Assembly (NCBI RefSeq): GCF_007565055.1
Contig: NC_044563.1
Span: 99,471,489-99,535,488 of the forward strand
From: Rhinopithecus roxellana
Lineage: Eukaryota > Chordata > Mammalia > Primates > Cercopithecidae
DNA: 64,000 bases
Direction: 5' to 3'
Positions within the stretch are counted from its first letter, which is position 1, and every line of letters begins with the position of its first letter. Below are positions 47,651 through 57,937 of the stretch, piece after piece. The notes under the pieces were generated by a model. The model saw only the letters and a program-made list of their open reading frames with translations. It was not told where the DNA came from and searched no databases. Made by a program: the position numbers and the translations under genes.

Positions 47651-50145
47651 CAAATGACTCCCAATTTTCTGGCATGGGCTAGTAATAGAGTTGACTAAAA
47701 TATTAAGGAAACATTCTACCTTCACAAGCACTATTCACCAATCTTCTAGACAGAAACTAACTTCCTAAACTTAATTTTATCTTACAAGTTAAATTATTGC
47801 CCTGCATTTAGGAAACTTCTTTCACATGATTAAGTTAAACTTGATTCAGCACTAATAGAAGTTGAATCCCAGAAGTCAGGGATCAGAACTAAAGATCAGG
47901 AAAAAGAAAAAAGATGGAAAAAAAATGCTTTAATTCTTTATATTTCAACCAGGTTGAAATTTAAGCCTGGATTTCTTATCTGTGGCTTAATCACAGTCAA
48001 GTTTTCTTTAGTATTCTAACCTGTAGCACTAGGACTACAACATAATAGAGAGCATAGGGCAAATAGTTTCTGTTCGACAGGTGGGACTTGATCTTATCCA
48101 CGTGTAGATCCTGCTGAATTTTCCTTGCAGAAATTTGAATTTTTCTGCATAGTTCTGCGAAAATCACTTCTCCCTCCTTACTTTCACCAGCTCCTTGCTA
48201 ATCACCAACCTTCTCATCTTAGTTAGTTCAGACCCAAAGGGTATACATATAGTAAGTAAGACACTTCCAGTACTGATTCAAATCAAGGATGTTGCATTAA
48301 GTCAACAAATTATTAACTTTTTTTGGCTTCAGTTACTTTATCTACAAAAAGAGAATAAAAATCCTTATCTGCCATAAGATAGGGTAGACCTAGTCGAATC
48401 TTCACTCTTCTTATAGTGCCACGATTGATCTATAACTAAGTACAGTCTTTTTTTTTTTAACCTCATTTGGTTAAATCATTGATCATAAATTACTGGATAG
48501 TTTCTGATCCCTGCTTAATAGATTAAGAAATTAAACAAGTAAATTTCATGGGATGTACGTAATGTCTGACACTGATTTATAACATAACACAAAGAACCTA
48601 ATGAAGTCCTGGTACTGATAGACATAGGGTATCTTATTTATTATGAAATTCCAGTCATGAATCTGAATTTTAATCAGCTGTCCAAAGAGAAGCAGTTTGC
48701 ACCCTGCATTGCTTAACTCAGTATATACACAGAAAAATCTGTCTACAGTGATTCATGGGTGCATATACGGTGCTAAGGTTTTCAATAAATGTTATTCATA
48801 AGTATTGTACTTATCATGGCTTTGTGAGCTGTAAATGCTGATGTGGATGATATAATCAGAAACATTCTGATAAACAACATGGAAATACTACATGAATATA
48901 ATTAACCTGTATGGAAAGTAGAAAACAAAAAACAAAAAGACTACAAACTGCACGTGGCCACAATCCCTCAGAAGTACTTAAAGAATAGATAAAATAATAT
49001 TCTAAATAACATTTTCAGTCCGATTTTGACAACATACAATTAAATGTATGATTCATGTTTACTGGTTTACATTTCAATTCTACAGTAAAGGAAAGCTCAT
49101 GTCCTTTCGAACCACAGCATTACCTCAGCCTTTTCACATATCATTCTTGTAATAAACTACATCTTTTCCTTTCAGTGGAGAATATAAAGGAACAGACAGA
49201 AAGCATTCTCTTAGGAAAAAAAAAAATATTTAAATGTGATGACCATTTGGTAAACTAACTGAAATAAAAATAATGAGCTTCCATTTCCAAAGTAATAAAA
49301 TGACTTTTCTTAGACTAATCATTTGTCCCCATATAAACGTTAGCAATAATAAAAGGTTGTCAGTTCTTAAAAATAAGAAGTGATAATTCACTTTTAGGAA
49401 GTAGATTTTGCCAGACTTTCTTTATATCATCTGACACTCTCTACTACATCAAGGCTAGATAAAGTAATAATTATCTATAAAACAATGGACAAGCTAGTCA
49501 GTTAATTCCTGTCTTAACCTTTAGCAGTAGGAGGAATAGATCAGAATAAAGTAGACTATTAGACTTTTTTTTCAAATATTATTAAATTGAACTGATGATC
49601 AAATTCACTTTAAAAGCCATTACAACTAGAATTAACCCAGGAACATAGCTTAGGAGATTTGAGGAAAAGGCCATCATATTCGCATTTTATTTTACTCACA
49701 CTTGTGCAGGAAATAAAAATTCTGAATTGCACAGCACATAACTTGAAGGGGACAAGAGAAGTTGAGTAGAATGTAGACTATTTGTAATTTTATATTTTGA
49801 TACCCCTCTTAAGTTATTCAAATAATCGAAGTAATTACGTTTTACATGAGTGCACGGAGGAACTGAGGCAGTAGGAAAATGTGAGAAGCGGAAATTGTGA
49901 TGGTCATGGAATCATGAGTCAGAATCACTTTTTTTTCCTATGATAAGTTTTCATTTCTTGCCAGAAGATGCCTAGCAGTCCTGCCCCACCAGAATTGTCT
50001 GAAACCTAGAAGAAAGCACATTTTACATTTGGACTAGGAGACACCTTTGCACCTCTGTATTTTCTACAGTGCCTCAACAATTCTAGAATAATTGAGCCCT
50101 CAGCCATTACAGTATACATCTATAAGACCTCAGAACAACAAAAGC
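47651..50145. other. AT-rich DNA, nothing recognised
   Basis: About 2.5 kb with no repeat consensus recognised. Frames of 60 and 67 codons (48195-48377, 49055-49258) are unsupported. This is the longest stretch in the window without identified repeats. Confidence 0.45.
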
Positions 50146-50149
50146 CATT

Positions 50150-51710
50150 AGGCACAAAGCTATAGATCAAAATAGTATGGCGCTTACATTAAAAAAAAGA
50201 CACAGAGACCAATATAATGGAACAGAGAGGCTAGAAATAAACCCACGCATATACGGTCAACTAGTCTTTGATAAAAACACCAAGAATACAAAACAGGGAA
50301 AGGATATTCTCTTCAATAAATGGCATTAGTTGAAATGAATATTTATGGGATATTCATGAAGTTGAATATGTATATTATACCATGTACAAAAATTAACACA
50401 AAATGGAATAAAGACTTAAACATAAGAGCTGAAACTCTAAAACTCCTAGAAGAAAATATAGGGGAACATTCCATGATACTGGCCTTGTAATAATTTTTTA
50501 GATATTACCCCAAAAGCACAGGCAACAGAAACAAAAATAATCAAGTGGAATTTACTTCACACAGAAAACGTCCTTCATAGCAAAGGAAACAGTCAACAGA
50601 CTGAAAATGTAAGCTAAAGAATCAGAGAAAATATTGGCAAACCATACATCTGATGAGCTAATATTCAAAATACACTAGGAACTCAAAAGCAAGTAAACAA
50701 ATAACCCGATTAAAAATGGGCAAAGGAAATAGGCAAAAGTAAAGACATTTCTCAAAAGAAGACATTTAAATGGCCAACAGTTATATGAAAAGTGTTCAAC
50801 ATCACTAATCATCAGTGAAATGCAAATCAAAACCATAATGAGATATCACCTCATACCTGTTAGGATGCCTATAAGCAAAGAAAGAAGAGATAACAAGGTT
50901 TGGCAAAGTTGTAGAGAAAAGGAAACCCTTGTATACTTTTGATTGGAATATAAATTGGTACAGCAGCCATGGAAAACAGTATAAAAGTTCCTCAAAAAAT
51001 TGAAAATAAAACGATGATACAATCCAGTAATTCCACTGCTGAGTATACATCCAAAGGAAATGAAATCTGTATGTTGAAGAGGAGATATCTATACTCCCAT
51101 GTTCATCGCGGCATCATTCAACCTCAGTATCTATCAACGGATGAATGAATAAAGAAAACTTTTCATATACACATACACACGTACACACACACAATGAAAT
51201 ATTATTCAACCTTAAAAAAGAAGAAAATATTGTCATTTGCAACAACATGGAGGAAGCTAGACGACATTATGCTAAGTGAAATAAGCCAGACACAGAAAGA
51301 TAGATACTACATGATATCACTTATATGTGGACTCCGAAAAATCTAATTAATAGAAATTCAGAGTAGAATTGTGATTACCAGGGGTTGGTTGGAGGGCTGG
51401 GGGGAAAGTAGGGAAATGTTGGTCAAAGGCTAGAAACTTGGTTATAAAATGAATGAGTTCTGGCGATCTAATGTGGAGCACTGTGACTATCCTTAACAAA
51501 TGTTATACATTTGAAATTTGCTAAGAAAGTAGACTTCAGTGGCCTCAACACACAAAAAAAGATAACTACGTGAGGTGATGGATATAGTAATTCGCTTGAT
51601 TGTAGTAATCATTTCACAATGTACATGTATATAAAAATATCACATTGTACCCCTTAAATATATAGAATTTTTTATTTGTCAATTATACCTCAATAAAGCT
51701 GAAAACAATT
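50150..51710 (+). mobile_element. L1M-class LINE-1 3' fragment, sense
   Basis: Starts within ORF2 at 'gagaccaatataatggaac', then 'ttcaataaatggcattag', 'aaagacttaaacataagagc', 'tttctcaaaagaagac', 'catcactaatcatcag', 'gagatatcacctcatacc' and 'gaaatattattcaacc', and ends with the 3' UTR 'aattatacctcaataaagc'. ORF2 is fully degraded. An antisense 81-codon frame is a shadow. Confidence 0.85.
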
Positions 51711-51734
51711 TTTACAAATAAAAAATGCCTTTAG

Positions 51735-51847
51735 ATAAATCTGTAGAGACAGAAAGCAGTTTCATTGTTTGTTGCCTAGGGCTGGGAATAGGAATAGGGA
51801 TTAACTGTGAAAGGTCACGAAGGATGTTACAGGGTGATGGAAATATT
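51735..51847 (+). mobile_element. L1M 3' UTR, left half of the intact L1's target
   Basis: 'gtagagacagaaagcag', 'gttgcctagggctggg' and 'gggtgatggaaatatt' are a typical L1M 3' UTR, cut by the young L1. The rest is at 57950-58095. Confidence 0.75.
51839..51847. repeat. Target-site duplication, left copy, of the intact L1
   Basis: GGAAATATT directly precedes the T-rich end (antisense poly-A) of the L1. It is identical to 57950-57958. Nine bases is short for an L1 duplication. One extra A lies between it and the T-run. Confidence 0.75.
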
Positions 51848-52010
51848 ATTTTTTTTTAATTTTTATTTTATTTTATTTTATTTTATCAATTCATCATTTA
51901 TATCATGTATAACTCCCCAATGCAATCCCTCCCTCCTCCCCCCTCCCCCCTCCCCATGATAGGCCCCAGTGCGTGACGTTCCCCTTCCCGAGTCCAAGTG
52001 ATCTCATTGT
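51848..52010 (-). other. L1 3' UTR and impure A-rich tail
   Basis: Downstream of the ORF2 stop the element has a short 3' UTR, a G-rich tract, then AATAAA-containing (TAAAA)n units and a terminal run of nine A (51849-51857 as T). The patterned tail suggests either a tail transcribed from such a source or microsatellite growth after insertion. Confidence 0.88.
51927..51955 (-). promoter_or_regulatory. G-rich tract in L1 3' UTR, potential G-quadruplex
   Basis: In the L1 sense strand this holds five or more runs of three to six G separated by single A or AG. Such a polypurine tract is conserved in the 3' UTR of mammalian L1s, can form a quadruplex and has been linked to retrotransposition efficiency. 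Folding here is inferred from sequence alone. Confidence 0.8.
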
Positions 52011-55000
52011 TCAGTTCCCACCTATGAGTGAGAACATGCGGTGTTTGGTTTTCTGTTCTTGTGATAGTTTGCTAAGAATGATTGTTTCCAGCTGCATCCA
52101 TGTCCCTACAAAGGACGCAAACTCATCCTTTTTTATGGCTGCATAGTATTCCATGGTGTATATGTGCCACATTTTCTTAATCCAGTCTGTCACAGATGGA
52201 CATTTGGGTTGATTCCAAGTCTTTGCTATTGTGAATAGTGCCGCAATAAACATACGTGTGCATGTGTCTTTGTAGTAGACTAATTTATAATCCTTTGGGT
52301 ATATACCCAGTAGTGGGATGGCTGGGTCATATGGTACATCTAGTTCTAGATCCTTGAGGAATTGCCATACTGTTTTCCATAATGGTTGAACTAGTTTACA
52401 ATCCCACCAACAGTGTAAAAGTGTTCCTATTTCTCCACATCCTCTCCAACACCTGTTGTTTCCTGACTTCTTAATGATTGCCCTTCTAACTGGTGTGAGA
52501 TGGTATCTCATTGTGGTTTTGATTTGCATTTCTCTGATGGCGAGTGACGATGAGCATTTTTTCATGTGTCTGTTGGCTGTATGAATATCTTCTTTTGAGA
52601 AATGTCTGTTCATATCCTTTCCCCACTTTTTGATGGGGTTGTTTGTTTTTTTCTCGTATATTTGTTTGAGTTCTTTGTAGATTCTGGATATTAGCCCTTT
52701 GTCAGATGAGTAGGTTGCAAAAATTTTCTCCCATTCTGTAGGTTGCCTGTTCACTCTGATGGTAGTTTCTTTTGCTGTGCAAAAGCTCTTTAGTTTAATT
52801 AGATCCCATTTGTCAATTTTTGCTTTTGCTGCCGTTGCTTTTGGCGTTTTAGACATGAAGTCCTTGCCCATGCCTATGTCCTGAATGGTACTACCTAGAT
52901 TTTCTTCTAGGGTTTTTATGGTATTAGGTCTAACATTTAAGTCTCTAATCCATCTTGAATTAATCTTCGTATAAGGGGTAAGGAAAGGATCCAGTTTCAG
53001 CTTTCTACTTATGGCTAGCCAATTTTCCCAGCACCATTTATTAAATAGGGAATCCTTTCCCCATTTCTTGTTTCTCTCAGGTTTGTCAAAGATCAGATGG
53101 CTGTAGATGTGCGGTATTATTTCTGAGGACTCTGGTCTGTTCCATTGGTCTATAGCTCTGTTTTGGTACCAGTACCATGCTGTTTTGGTGACTGTAGCCT
53201 TGTAGTATAGTTTGAAGTCAGGTAGCGTGACGCCTCCAGCTTTGTCCTTTTGACTTAGGATTGTCTTGGCAATGCGGGCTCTTTTTTGGTTCCATATGAA
53301 CTTTAAAGCAGTTTTTTCCAATTCTGTGAAGAAACTCATTGGTAGCTTGATGGGGATGGCATTGAATCTATAAATAACCTTGGGCAGTATGGCCATTTTC
53401 ACGATATTGATTCTTCCTATCCATGAGCATGGTATGTTCTTCCATTTGTTTGTGTCCTCTTTTATTTCACTGAGCAGTGGTTTGTAGTTCTCCTTGAAGA
53501 GGTCCTTTACATCCCTTGTAAGCTGGATTCCTAGGTATTTGATTCTCTTTGAAGCAATTGTGAATGGAAGTTCATTCCTGATTTGGCTCTCTGCTTGTCT
53601 GTTACTGGTGTATAAGAATGCTTGTGATTTTTGCACATTAATTTTGTATCCTGAGACTTTGCTGAAGTTGCTTATCAGCTTAAGGAGATTTTGGGCTGAG
53701 ACGATGGGGTTTTCTAAATATACAATCATGTCATCTGCAAACAGGGACAATTTGACTTCTTCTTTTCCTAACTGGATACCCTTGATTTCTTTCTCTTGCC
53801 TGATTGCCCTAGCCAGAACTTCCAACACTATGTTGAATAGGAGTGGTGAGAGAGGGCATCCCTGTCTTGTGCCAGTTTTCAAAGGGAATTTTTCCAGTTT
53901 TTGCCCATTCAGTATGATATTAGCTGTGGGTTTGTCATAAATGGCTCTTATTATTTTGAGATACGTTCCATCAATACCGAATTTATTGAGCGTTTTTAGC
54001 ATGAAGGGCTGTTGAATTTTGTCAAAAGCCTTTTCTGCATCTATTGAGACAATCATGTGGTTCTTGTCTTTGGTTCTGTTTATATGCTGGATTACGTTTA
54101 TTGATTTGCGAATGTTGAACCAGCCTTGCATCCCAGGGATGAAGCCCACTTGATCATGGTGGATAAGCTTTTTGATGTGCTGCTGAATCCGGTTTGCCAG
54201 TATTTTATCGAGAATTTTTGCATCAAAGTTCATCAGGGATATTGGTCTAAAATTCTCTTTTTTTGTTGTGTCTCTGCCAGGCTTTGGTATCAGGATGATG
54301 TTGGCCTCATAAAATGAGTTAGGGAGGATTCCCTCTTTTTCTATTGATTGGAATAGTTTCAGAAGGAATGGTACCAGCTCCTCCTTGTACCTCTGGTAGA
54401 ATTCAGCTGTGAATCCATCTGGTCCTGGACTTTTTTTGGTGGGTAGGCTATTAATTGTTGCCTCAATTTCAGAGCCTGCTATTGGTCTATTCAGGGATTC
54501 AACTTCTTCCTGGTTTAGCCTTGGGAGAGTGTAAGTGTCCAGGAATTTATCCATTTCTTCTAGATTTTCTAGTTGATTTGCGTAGAGGCGTTTATAGTAT
54601 TCTCTGATGGTAGTTTGTATTTCTGTGGGGTCAGTGGTGATATCCCCTTTATCATTTTTTATTGCATCTATTTGATTCCTCTCTCTTTTCTTCTTTATTA
54701 GCCTTGCTAGTGGTCTGTCAATTTTGTTGATCTTTTCAAAAAACCAACTCCTGGATTCATTGATTTTTTGGAGGGTTTTTTGTGTCTCTATCTCCTTCAG
54801 TTCGGCTCTGATCTTAGTTATTTCTTGCCTCCTGCTAGCTTTTGAATGTGTTTGCTCTTGCCTCTCTAGTTCTTTTAATTGTGATGTTAGAGTGTCAATT
54901 TTAGATCTTTCCTGCTTTCTCTTGTGGGCATTTAGTGCTATAAATTTCCCTCTACACACTGCTTTAAATGTGTCCCAGAGATTCTGGTATGTTGTATCTT

Positions 55001-55838
55001 TGTTCTCATTGGTTTCAAAGAACATCTTTATTTCCGCTTTCATTTCGTTATGTACCCAGTAGTCATTCAGGAGCAGGTTGTTCAGTTTCCATGTAGTTGA
55101 GCGGTTTTGATTGAGTTTCTTAGTCCTGAGTTCTAGTTTGATTGCACTGTGGTCTGAGAGACAGTTTGTTATAATTTCTGTTCTTGTACATTTGCTGAGG
55201 AGTGCTTTACTTCCAATTATGTGGTCAATTTTGGAATAAGTGCGATGTGGTGCTGAGAAGAATGTATATTCTGTTGATTTGGGGTGGAGAGTTCTATAGA
55301 TGTCTATTAGGTCCGCTTGGTGCAGAGATGAGTTCAATTCCTGGATATCCTTGTTAACTTTCTGTCTCGTTGATCTGTCTAATGTTGACAGCGGAGTGTT
55401 GAAGTCTCCCATTATTATTGTATGGGAGTCTAAGTCTCTTTGTAAGTCCCTAAGGACTTGCTTTATGAATCTGGGTGCTCCTGTATTGGGTGCATATATA
55501 TTTAGGAGAGTTAGCTCTTCCTGTTGAATTGATCCCTTTACCATTATGTAATGGCCTTCTTTGTCTCTTTTGATCTTTGATGGTTTAAAGTCTGTTTTAT
55601 CAGAGACAAGGATTGCAACCCCTGCTTTTTTTTGTTCTCCATTTGCTTGGTAGATCTTCCTCCATCCCTTTATTTTGAGCCTATGTATGTCTCTGCATGT
55701 GAGATGGGTCTCCTGAATACAGCAGACTGATGGGTCTTGACTCTTTATCCAGTTTGCCAGTCTGTGTCTTTTAATTGAAGCATTTAGTCCATTAACATTT
55801 AAGGTTAATATTGTTATGTGTGAACTTGATCCTGCCAT
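52011..55838 (-). CDS. ORF2: L1 ORF2p: endonuclease and reverse transcriptase
   Basis: A 1275-codon uninterrupted frame, the full length for primate ORF2p. It nicks target DNA and copies L1 RNA from the nick (target-primed reverse transcription) in an RNP with ORF1p. Residues 1-239 form the apurinic-type endonuclease. Asn14 (LTLNVNG), Glu43 (CIQETH), Asp145 and Asn147 (MGDFNTP), and the SDHSA motif near residue 230 are all present. A PIP-box-like IREYYKRLY lies near 407-415. The reverse transcriptase (about 500-770) keeps TGTRQGCPLSPLLFN and the catalytic FADD near residue 700. The C-terminal cysteine motif CWRGCGEIGTLLHC followed by WWDC is intact, and the protein ends SLIGGN. The ATG has weak context (C at -3), consistent with reinitiation after ORF1. 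Long plus-strand frames here (53494-53940 and others) are shadows. Confidence 0.97.
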   Translation of the reverse strand: MAGSSSHITILTLNVNGLNASIKRHRLANWIKSQDPSVCCIQETHLTCRDIHRLKIKGWRKIYQANGEQKKAGVAILVSDKTDFKPSKIKRDKEGHYIMVKGSIQQEELTLLNIYAPNTGAPRFIKQVLRDLQRDLDSHTIIMGDFNTPLSTLDRSTRQKVNKDIQELNSSLHQADLIDIYRTLHPKSTEYTFFSAPHRTYSKIDHIIGSKALLSKCTRTEIITNCLSDHSAIKLELRTKKLNQNRSTTWKLNNLLLNDYWVHNEMKAEIKMFFETNENKDTTYQNLWDTFKAVCRGKFIALNAHKRKQERSKIDTLTSQLKELERQEQTHSKASRRQEITKIRAELKEIETQKTLQKINESRSWFFEKINKIDRPLARLIKKKRERNQIDAIKNDKGDITTDPTEIQTTIREYYKRLYANQLENLEEMDKFLDTYTLPRLNQEEVESLNRPIAGSEIEATINSLPTKKSPGPDGFTAEFYQRYKEELVPFLLKLFQSIEKEGILPNSFYEANIILIPKPGRDTTKKENFRPISLMNFDAKILDKILANRIQQHIKKLIHHDQVGFIPGMQGWFNIRKSINVIQHINRTKDKNHMIVSIDAEKAFDKIQQPFMLKTLNKFGIDGTYLKIIRAIYDKPTANIILNGQKLEKFPLKTGTRQGCPLSPLLFNIVLEVLARAIRQEKEIKGIQLGKEEVKLSLFADDMIVYLENPIVSAQNLLKLISNFSKVSGYKINVQKSQAFLYTSNRQAESQIRNELPFTIASKRIKYLGIQLTRDVKDLFKENYKPLLSEIKEDTNKWKNIPCSWIGRINIVKMAILPKVIYRFNAIPIKLPMSFFTELEKTALKFIWNQKRARIAKTILSQKDKAGGVTLPDFKLYYKATVTKTAWYWYQNRAIDQWNRPESSEIIPHIYSHLIFDKPERNKKWGKDSLFNKWCWENWLAISRKLKLDPFLTPYTKINSRWIRDLNVRPNTIKTLEENLGSTIQDIGMGKDFMSKTPKATAAKAKIDKWDLIKLKSFCTAKETTIRVNRQPTEWEKIFATYSSDKGLISRIYKELKQIYEKKTNNPIKKWGKDMNRHFSKEDIHTANRHMKKCSSSLAIREMQIKTTMRYHLTPVRRAIIKKSGNNRCWRGCGEIGTLLHCWWDCKLVQPLWKTVWQFLKDLELDVPYDPAIPLLGIYPKDYKLVYYKDTCTRMFIAALFTIAKTWNQPKCPSVTDWIKKMWHIYTMEYYAAIKKDEFASFVGTWMQLETIILSKLSQEQKTKHRMFSLIGGN

Positions 55839-55900
55839 TAGATATTAACTGGTTATTTTGCTCGTTAGTTGATGCAGTTTCTTCCTAGCCTCGATGGTCT
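55839..55900 (-). other. L1 inter-ORF spacer
   Basis: Sixty-two nucleotides separate the ORF1 stop from the ORF2 start, close to the 63 nt of human L1. ORF2 is translated from the bicistronic RNA by a rare, unconventional termination-reinitiation process in studied L1s. That is known for the family and inferred here. Confidence 0.85.
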
Positions 55901-56917
55901 TTACATTTTGGCATGTTTTTGCGATGGCTGGTACCAGTTGTTCCTTTCCATGTTTAGGGCTTCCTTCAGGGTCTCTTGTAAGGCAGGCCTGGTGGTGACA
56001 AAATCTCTAAGCATTTGCTTATCTGTAAAGGATTTTATTTCTCCTTCACTTATGAAACTTAGTTTGGCTGGATATGAAATTCTGGGTTTAAAATTCTTTT
56101 CTTTAAGAATGTTGAATATTGGCCCCCACTCTCTTCTGGCTTGTAGAGTTTCTGCCGAGAGATCTGCTGTTAGTCTGATGGGCTTCCCTTTGTGGGTAAC
56201 CCGACCTTTCTCTCTGGCTGCCCTTAAGATTTTTTCCTTCATTTCAACTTTGGTGAATCTGTCAATTATGTGTCTTGGAGTTGCTCTTCTGGAGGAGTAT
56301 CTTTGTGGCGTTCTCTGTATTTCCTGAATTTGAATGTTGGCCTGCCCTACTAGGTTGGGGAAGTTCTCCTGGATGATTTCCTGAAGAGTGTTTTCCAACT
56401 TGGTTCCATTTTCCCCCTCACTTTCAGGCACCCCAATCAGGCGTAGATTTGGTCTTTTTACGTAATCCCATACTTCTTGCAGGCTTTGCTCATTTCTTTT
56501 TCTTCTTTTTTCTTTTGGTTTCTCTTCTCGCTTCATTTCATTCATTTGATCTTCAATCGCTGATACTCTTTCTTCCAGTTGATCGAGTCGGTTACTGAAG
56601 CTTGTGCATTTGTCACGTATTTCTCGTGTCATGGTTTTCATCTCTGTCATTTCGTTTATGATCTTCTCTGCATTAATTAGTCTAGCTGTCAATTCTTCCA
56701 CTCTTTTTTCAAGATTTTTAGTTTCTTTGCGCTGGGTACGTAATTCCTCCTTTAGCTCTGATAAGTTTGATAGACTGAAGCCTTCTTCTCTCCTCTCGTC
56801 CAAGTCATTCTCTGACCAGCTTTGATCCGTTGCTGGCGATGGGCTGCGCTCCTTTGCAGGGGGAGATGCGCTCTTATTTTTTGAATTTCCAGCTTTTCTG
56901 CCCTGCTTCTTCCCCAT
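55901..56917 (-). CDS. ORF1: L1 ORF1p: RNA-binding chaperone
   Basis: A 338-codon open frame, the normal length for primate ORF1p, which trimerises and coats L1 RNA in cis. The start (MGKKQGRKAG) has a good context, A at -3 and G at +4. Residues 1-50 are basic and Ser/Pro-rich, with SPSP-type proline-directed sites near residue 25. Residues about 50-150 are a Glu/Lys/Arg/Leu heptad coiled coil (LEKRVEELTARL). The RRM follows, around RPNLRLIGVPE near 155-165, with the TP sites RTPQRYSS and RATPRHII at about 203 and 213. The C-terminal domain carries REKGRVTHKGKPIRLTADLS, and the protein ends NHAKM-like (QKHAKM). No residue loss is obvious. Confidence 0.97.
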   Translation of the reverse strand: MGKKQGRKAGNSKNKSASPPAKERSPSPATDQSWSENDLDERREEGFSLSNLSELKEELRTQRKETKNLEKRVEELTARLINAEKIINEMTEMKTMTREIRDKCTSFSNRLDQLEERVSAIEDQMNEMKREEKPKEKRRKRNEQSLQEVWDYVKRPNLRLIGVPESEGENGTKLENTLQEIIQENFPNLVGQANIQIQEIQRTPQRYSSRRATPRHIIDRFTKVEMKEKILRAAREKGRVTHKGKPIRLTADLSAETLQARREWGPIFNILKEKNFKPRISYPAKLSFISEGEIKSFTDKQMLRDFVTTRPALQETLKEALNMERNNWYQPSQKHAKM

Positions 56918-57507
56918 CTTTGTGGTTTTATCTGTCTCTGGTCTTTGATGGTGGTGACGTACTGATGCGGTTTTGGTATAGGTGTCCTTCCTGTTTGATA
57001 GTTTTCCTTCTGACAGTCAAAAGGACTGTCTGTTGGTCTGTTGGAGATTGCTTGAGGTCCACTCCAGACCCTGTTTGCCTGGGTATCAGCAGCAGAGGTT
57101 GCCGAAGATAGAATATTGCTGAACAGCGAGTGTACCTGTCTGATTCTTCCTTTGGAAGTTTCCTCTCAGGGGTGTACTCCACCCTGTGAGGTGTGGGGTG
57201 TCAGACTGCCCCTAGTGGGGGATTTCTCCCAGCTAGGCTACTCAGGGGTCAGGGACACACCTGAGCAGGCAGTCTGTCCGTTCTCAGATCTCAACCTCCA
57301 CGTTGGGAGATCCACGGCTCTCCCCAAAGCTGTCAGACAGAGTCGTTCGCGTCTGCACCGGCTCCTGCTACTTCCCCTGTTGGTCTTCAGCTGTGCGCTG
57401 TCCCCAGAGGTGGAGACTACAGAGACAGGCAGGCTTCCTTGAGCTGCTATGAGCTCCACCCAGTTCGAGCTTCCCAGCGGCTTTGTTTACCTACTTAAGC
57501 CTCAGCA

Positions 57508-57552
57508 ATGGCGGGCGCCCCTCCCCCAGCCTTGCTGCTGCCTTGCGGATAG
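57508..57552 (+). pseudogene. ORF0: ORF0-like antisense start, truncated to 15 codons
   Basis: On the strand opposite the L1, an ATG with A-rich upstream context opens MAGAPPPPALLLPCG and then meets TAG. The start is about 442 bases from the L1 5' end, near the reported position (about 452) of the primate-specific antisense ORF0, which is around 70 codons in human. The similarity of position and of the first Pro-rich residues suggests homology, but this copy would encode only 15 residues. The ORF0 sequence comparison is from memory. Confidence 0.5.
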
Positions 57553-57926
57553 ATCGCGGCAGACTGCTGTGTTAGCAGTGAGGGAGGCTTCGTGGGCGTG
57601 GGACCCTCCCGGCCAGGTGTGGGATATATTCTGGTGTGCCTGTATGCTTACAGCGCAGTATTGGGGTGGGAGTTACCCGATTTTCCAGGTGTTGTGTGTC
57701 TCAGTTCCCCTGGCTAGGAAAACGGATCCCCTTCCCCCTTGCGCTTCCAGGTGAGGCGATGCCTTGCCCTGCTTCAGCTCTCGCTGGTCAGGCTGCAGCA
57801 GCTGACCAGCACCGATTGTCCGGCACTCCCTAGTGAGATGACCCCAGTACCTCAGTTGAAAATGCAGAAATCACCTGTCTTCTGTGTTGCTTGCGCTGGG
57901 AGTTGGAGACTGGAGCTGTTCCTATT

Positions 57927-57937
57927 CGGCCATCTTG
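57927..57937 (-). promoter_or_regulatory. YY1 binding site at the L1 5' end
   Basis: In L1 sense the sequence is CAAGATGGCCG, at about +13 to +23 of the element. In primate L1s, YY1 at this place sets the correct transcription start, so its presence supports a functional 5' end. Confidence 0.9.

Noticed and set aside
53494..53940. 148-codon plus-strand frame, and similar long plus-strand frames at 54724-55062 and 55869-56327
   Set aside because: They lie opposite intact L1 ORF2 or ORF1 and are explained by the low stop density of the reverse strand of those coding regions.
57116..57754. Frames of 108, 101 and 65 codons on the plus strand in a GC-rich region, at first suggesting a CpG-island gene
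   Set aside because: The CpG-rich sequence is the L1 5' UTR read from the opposite strand.
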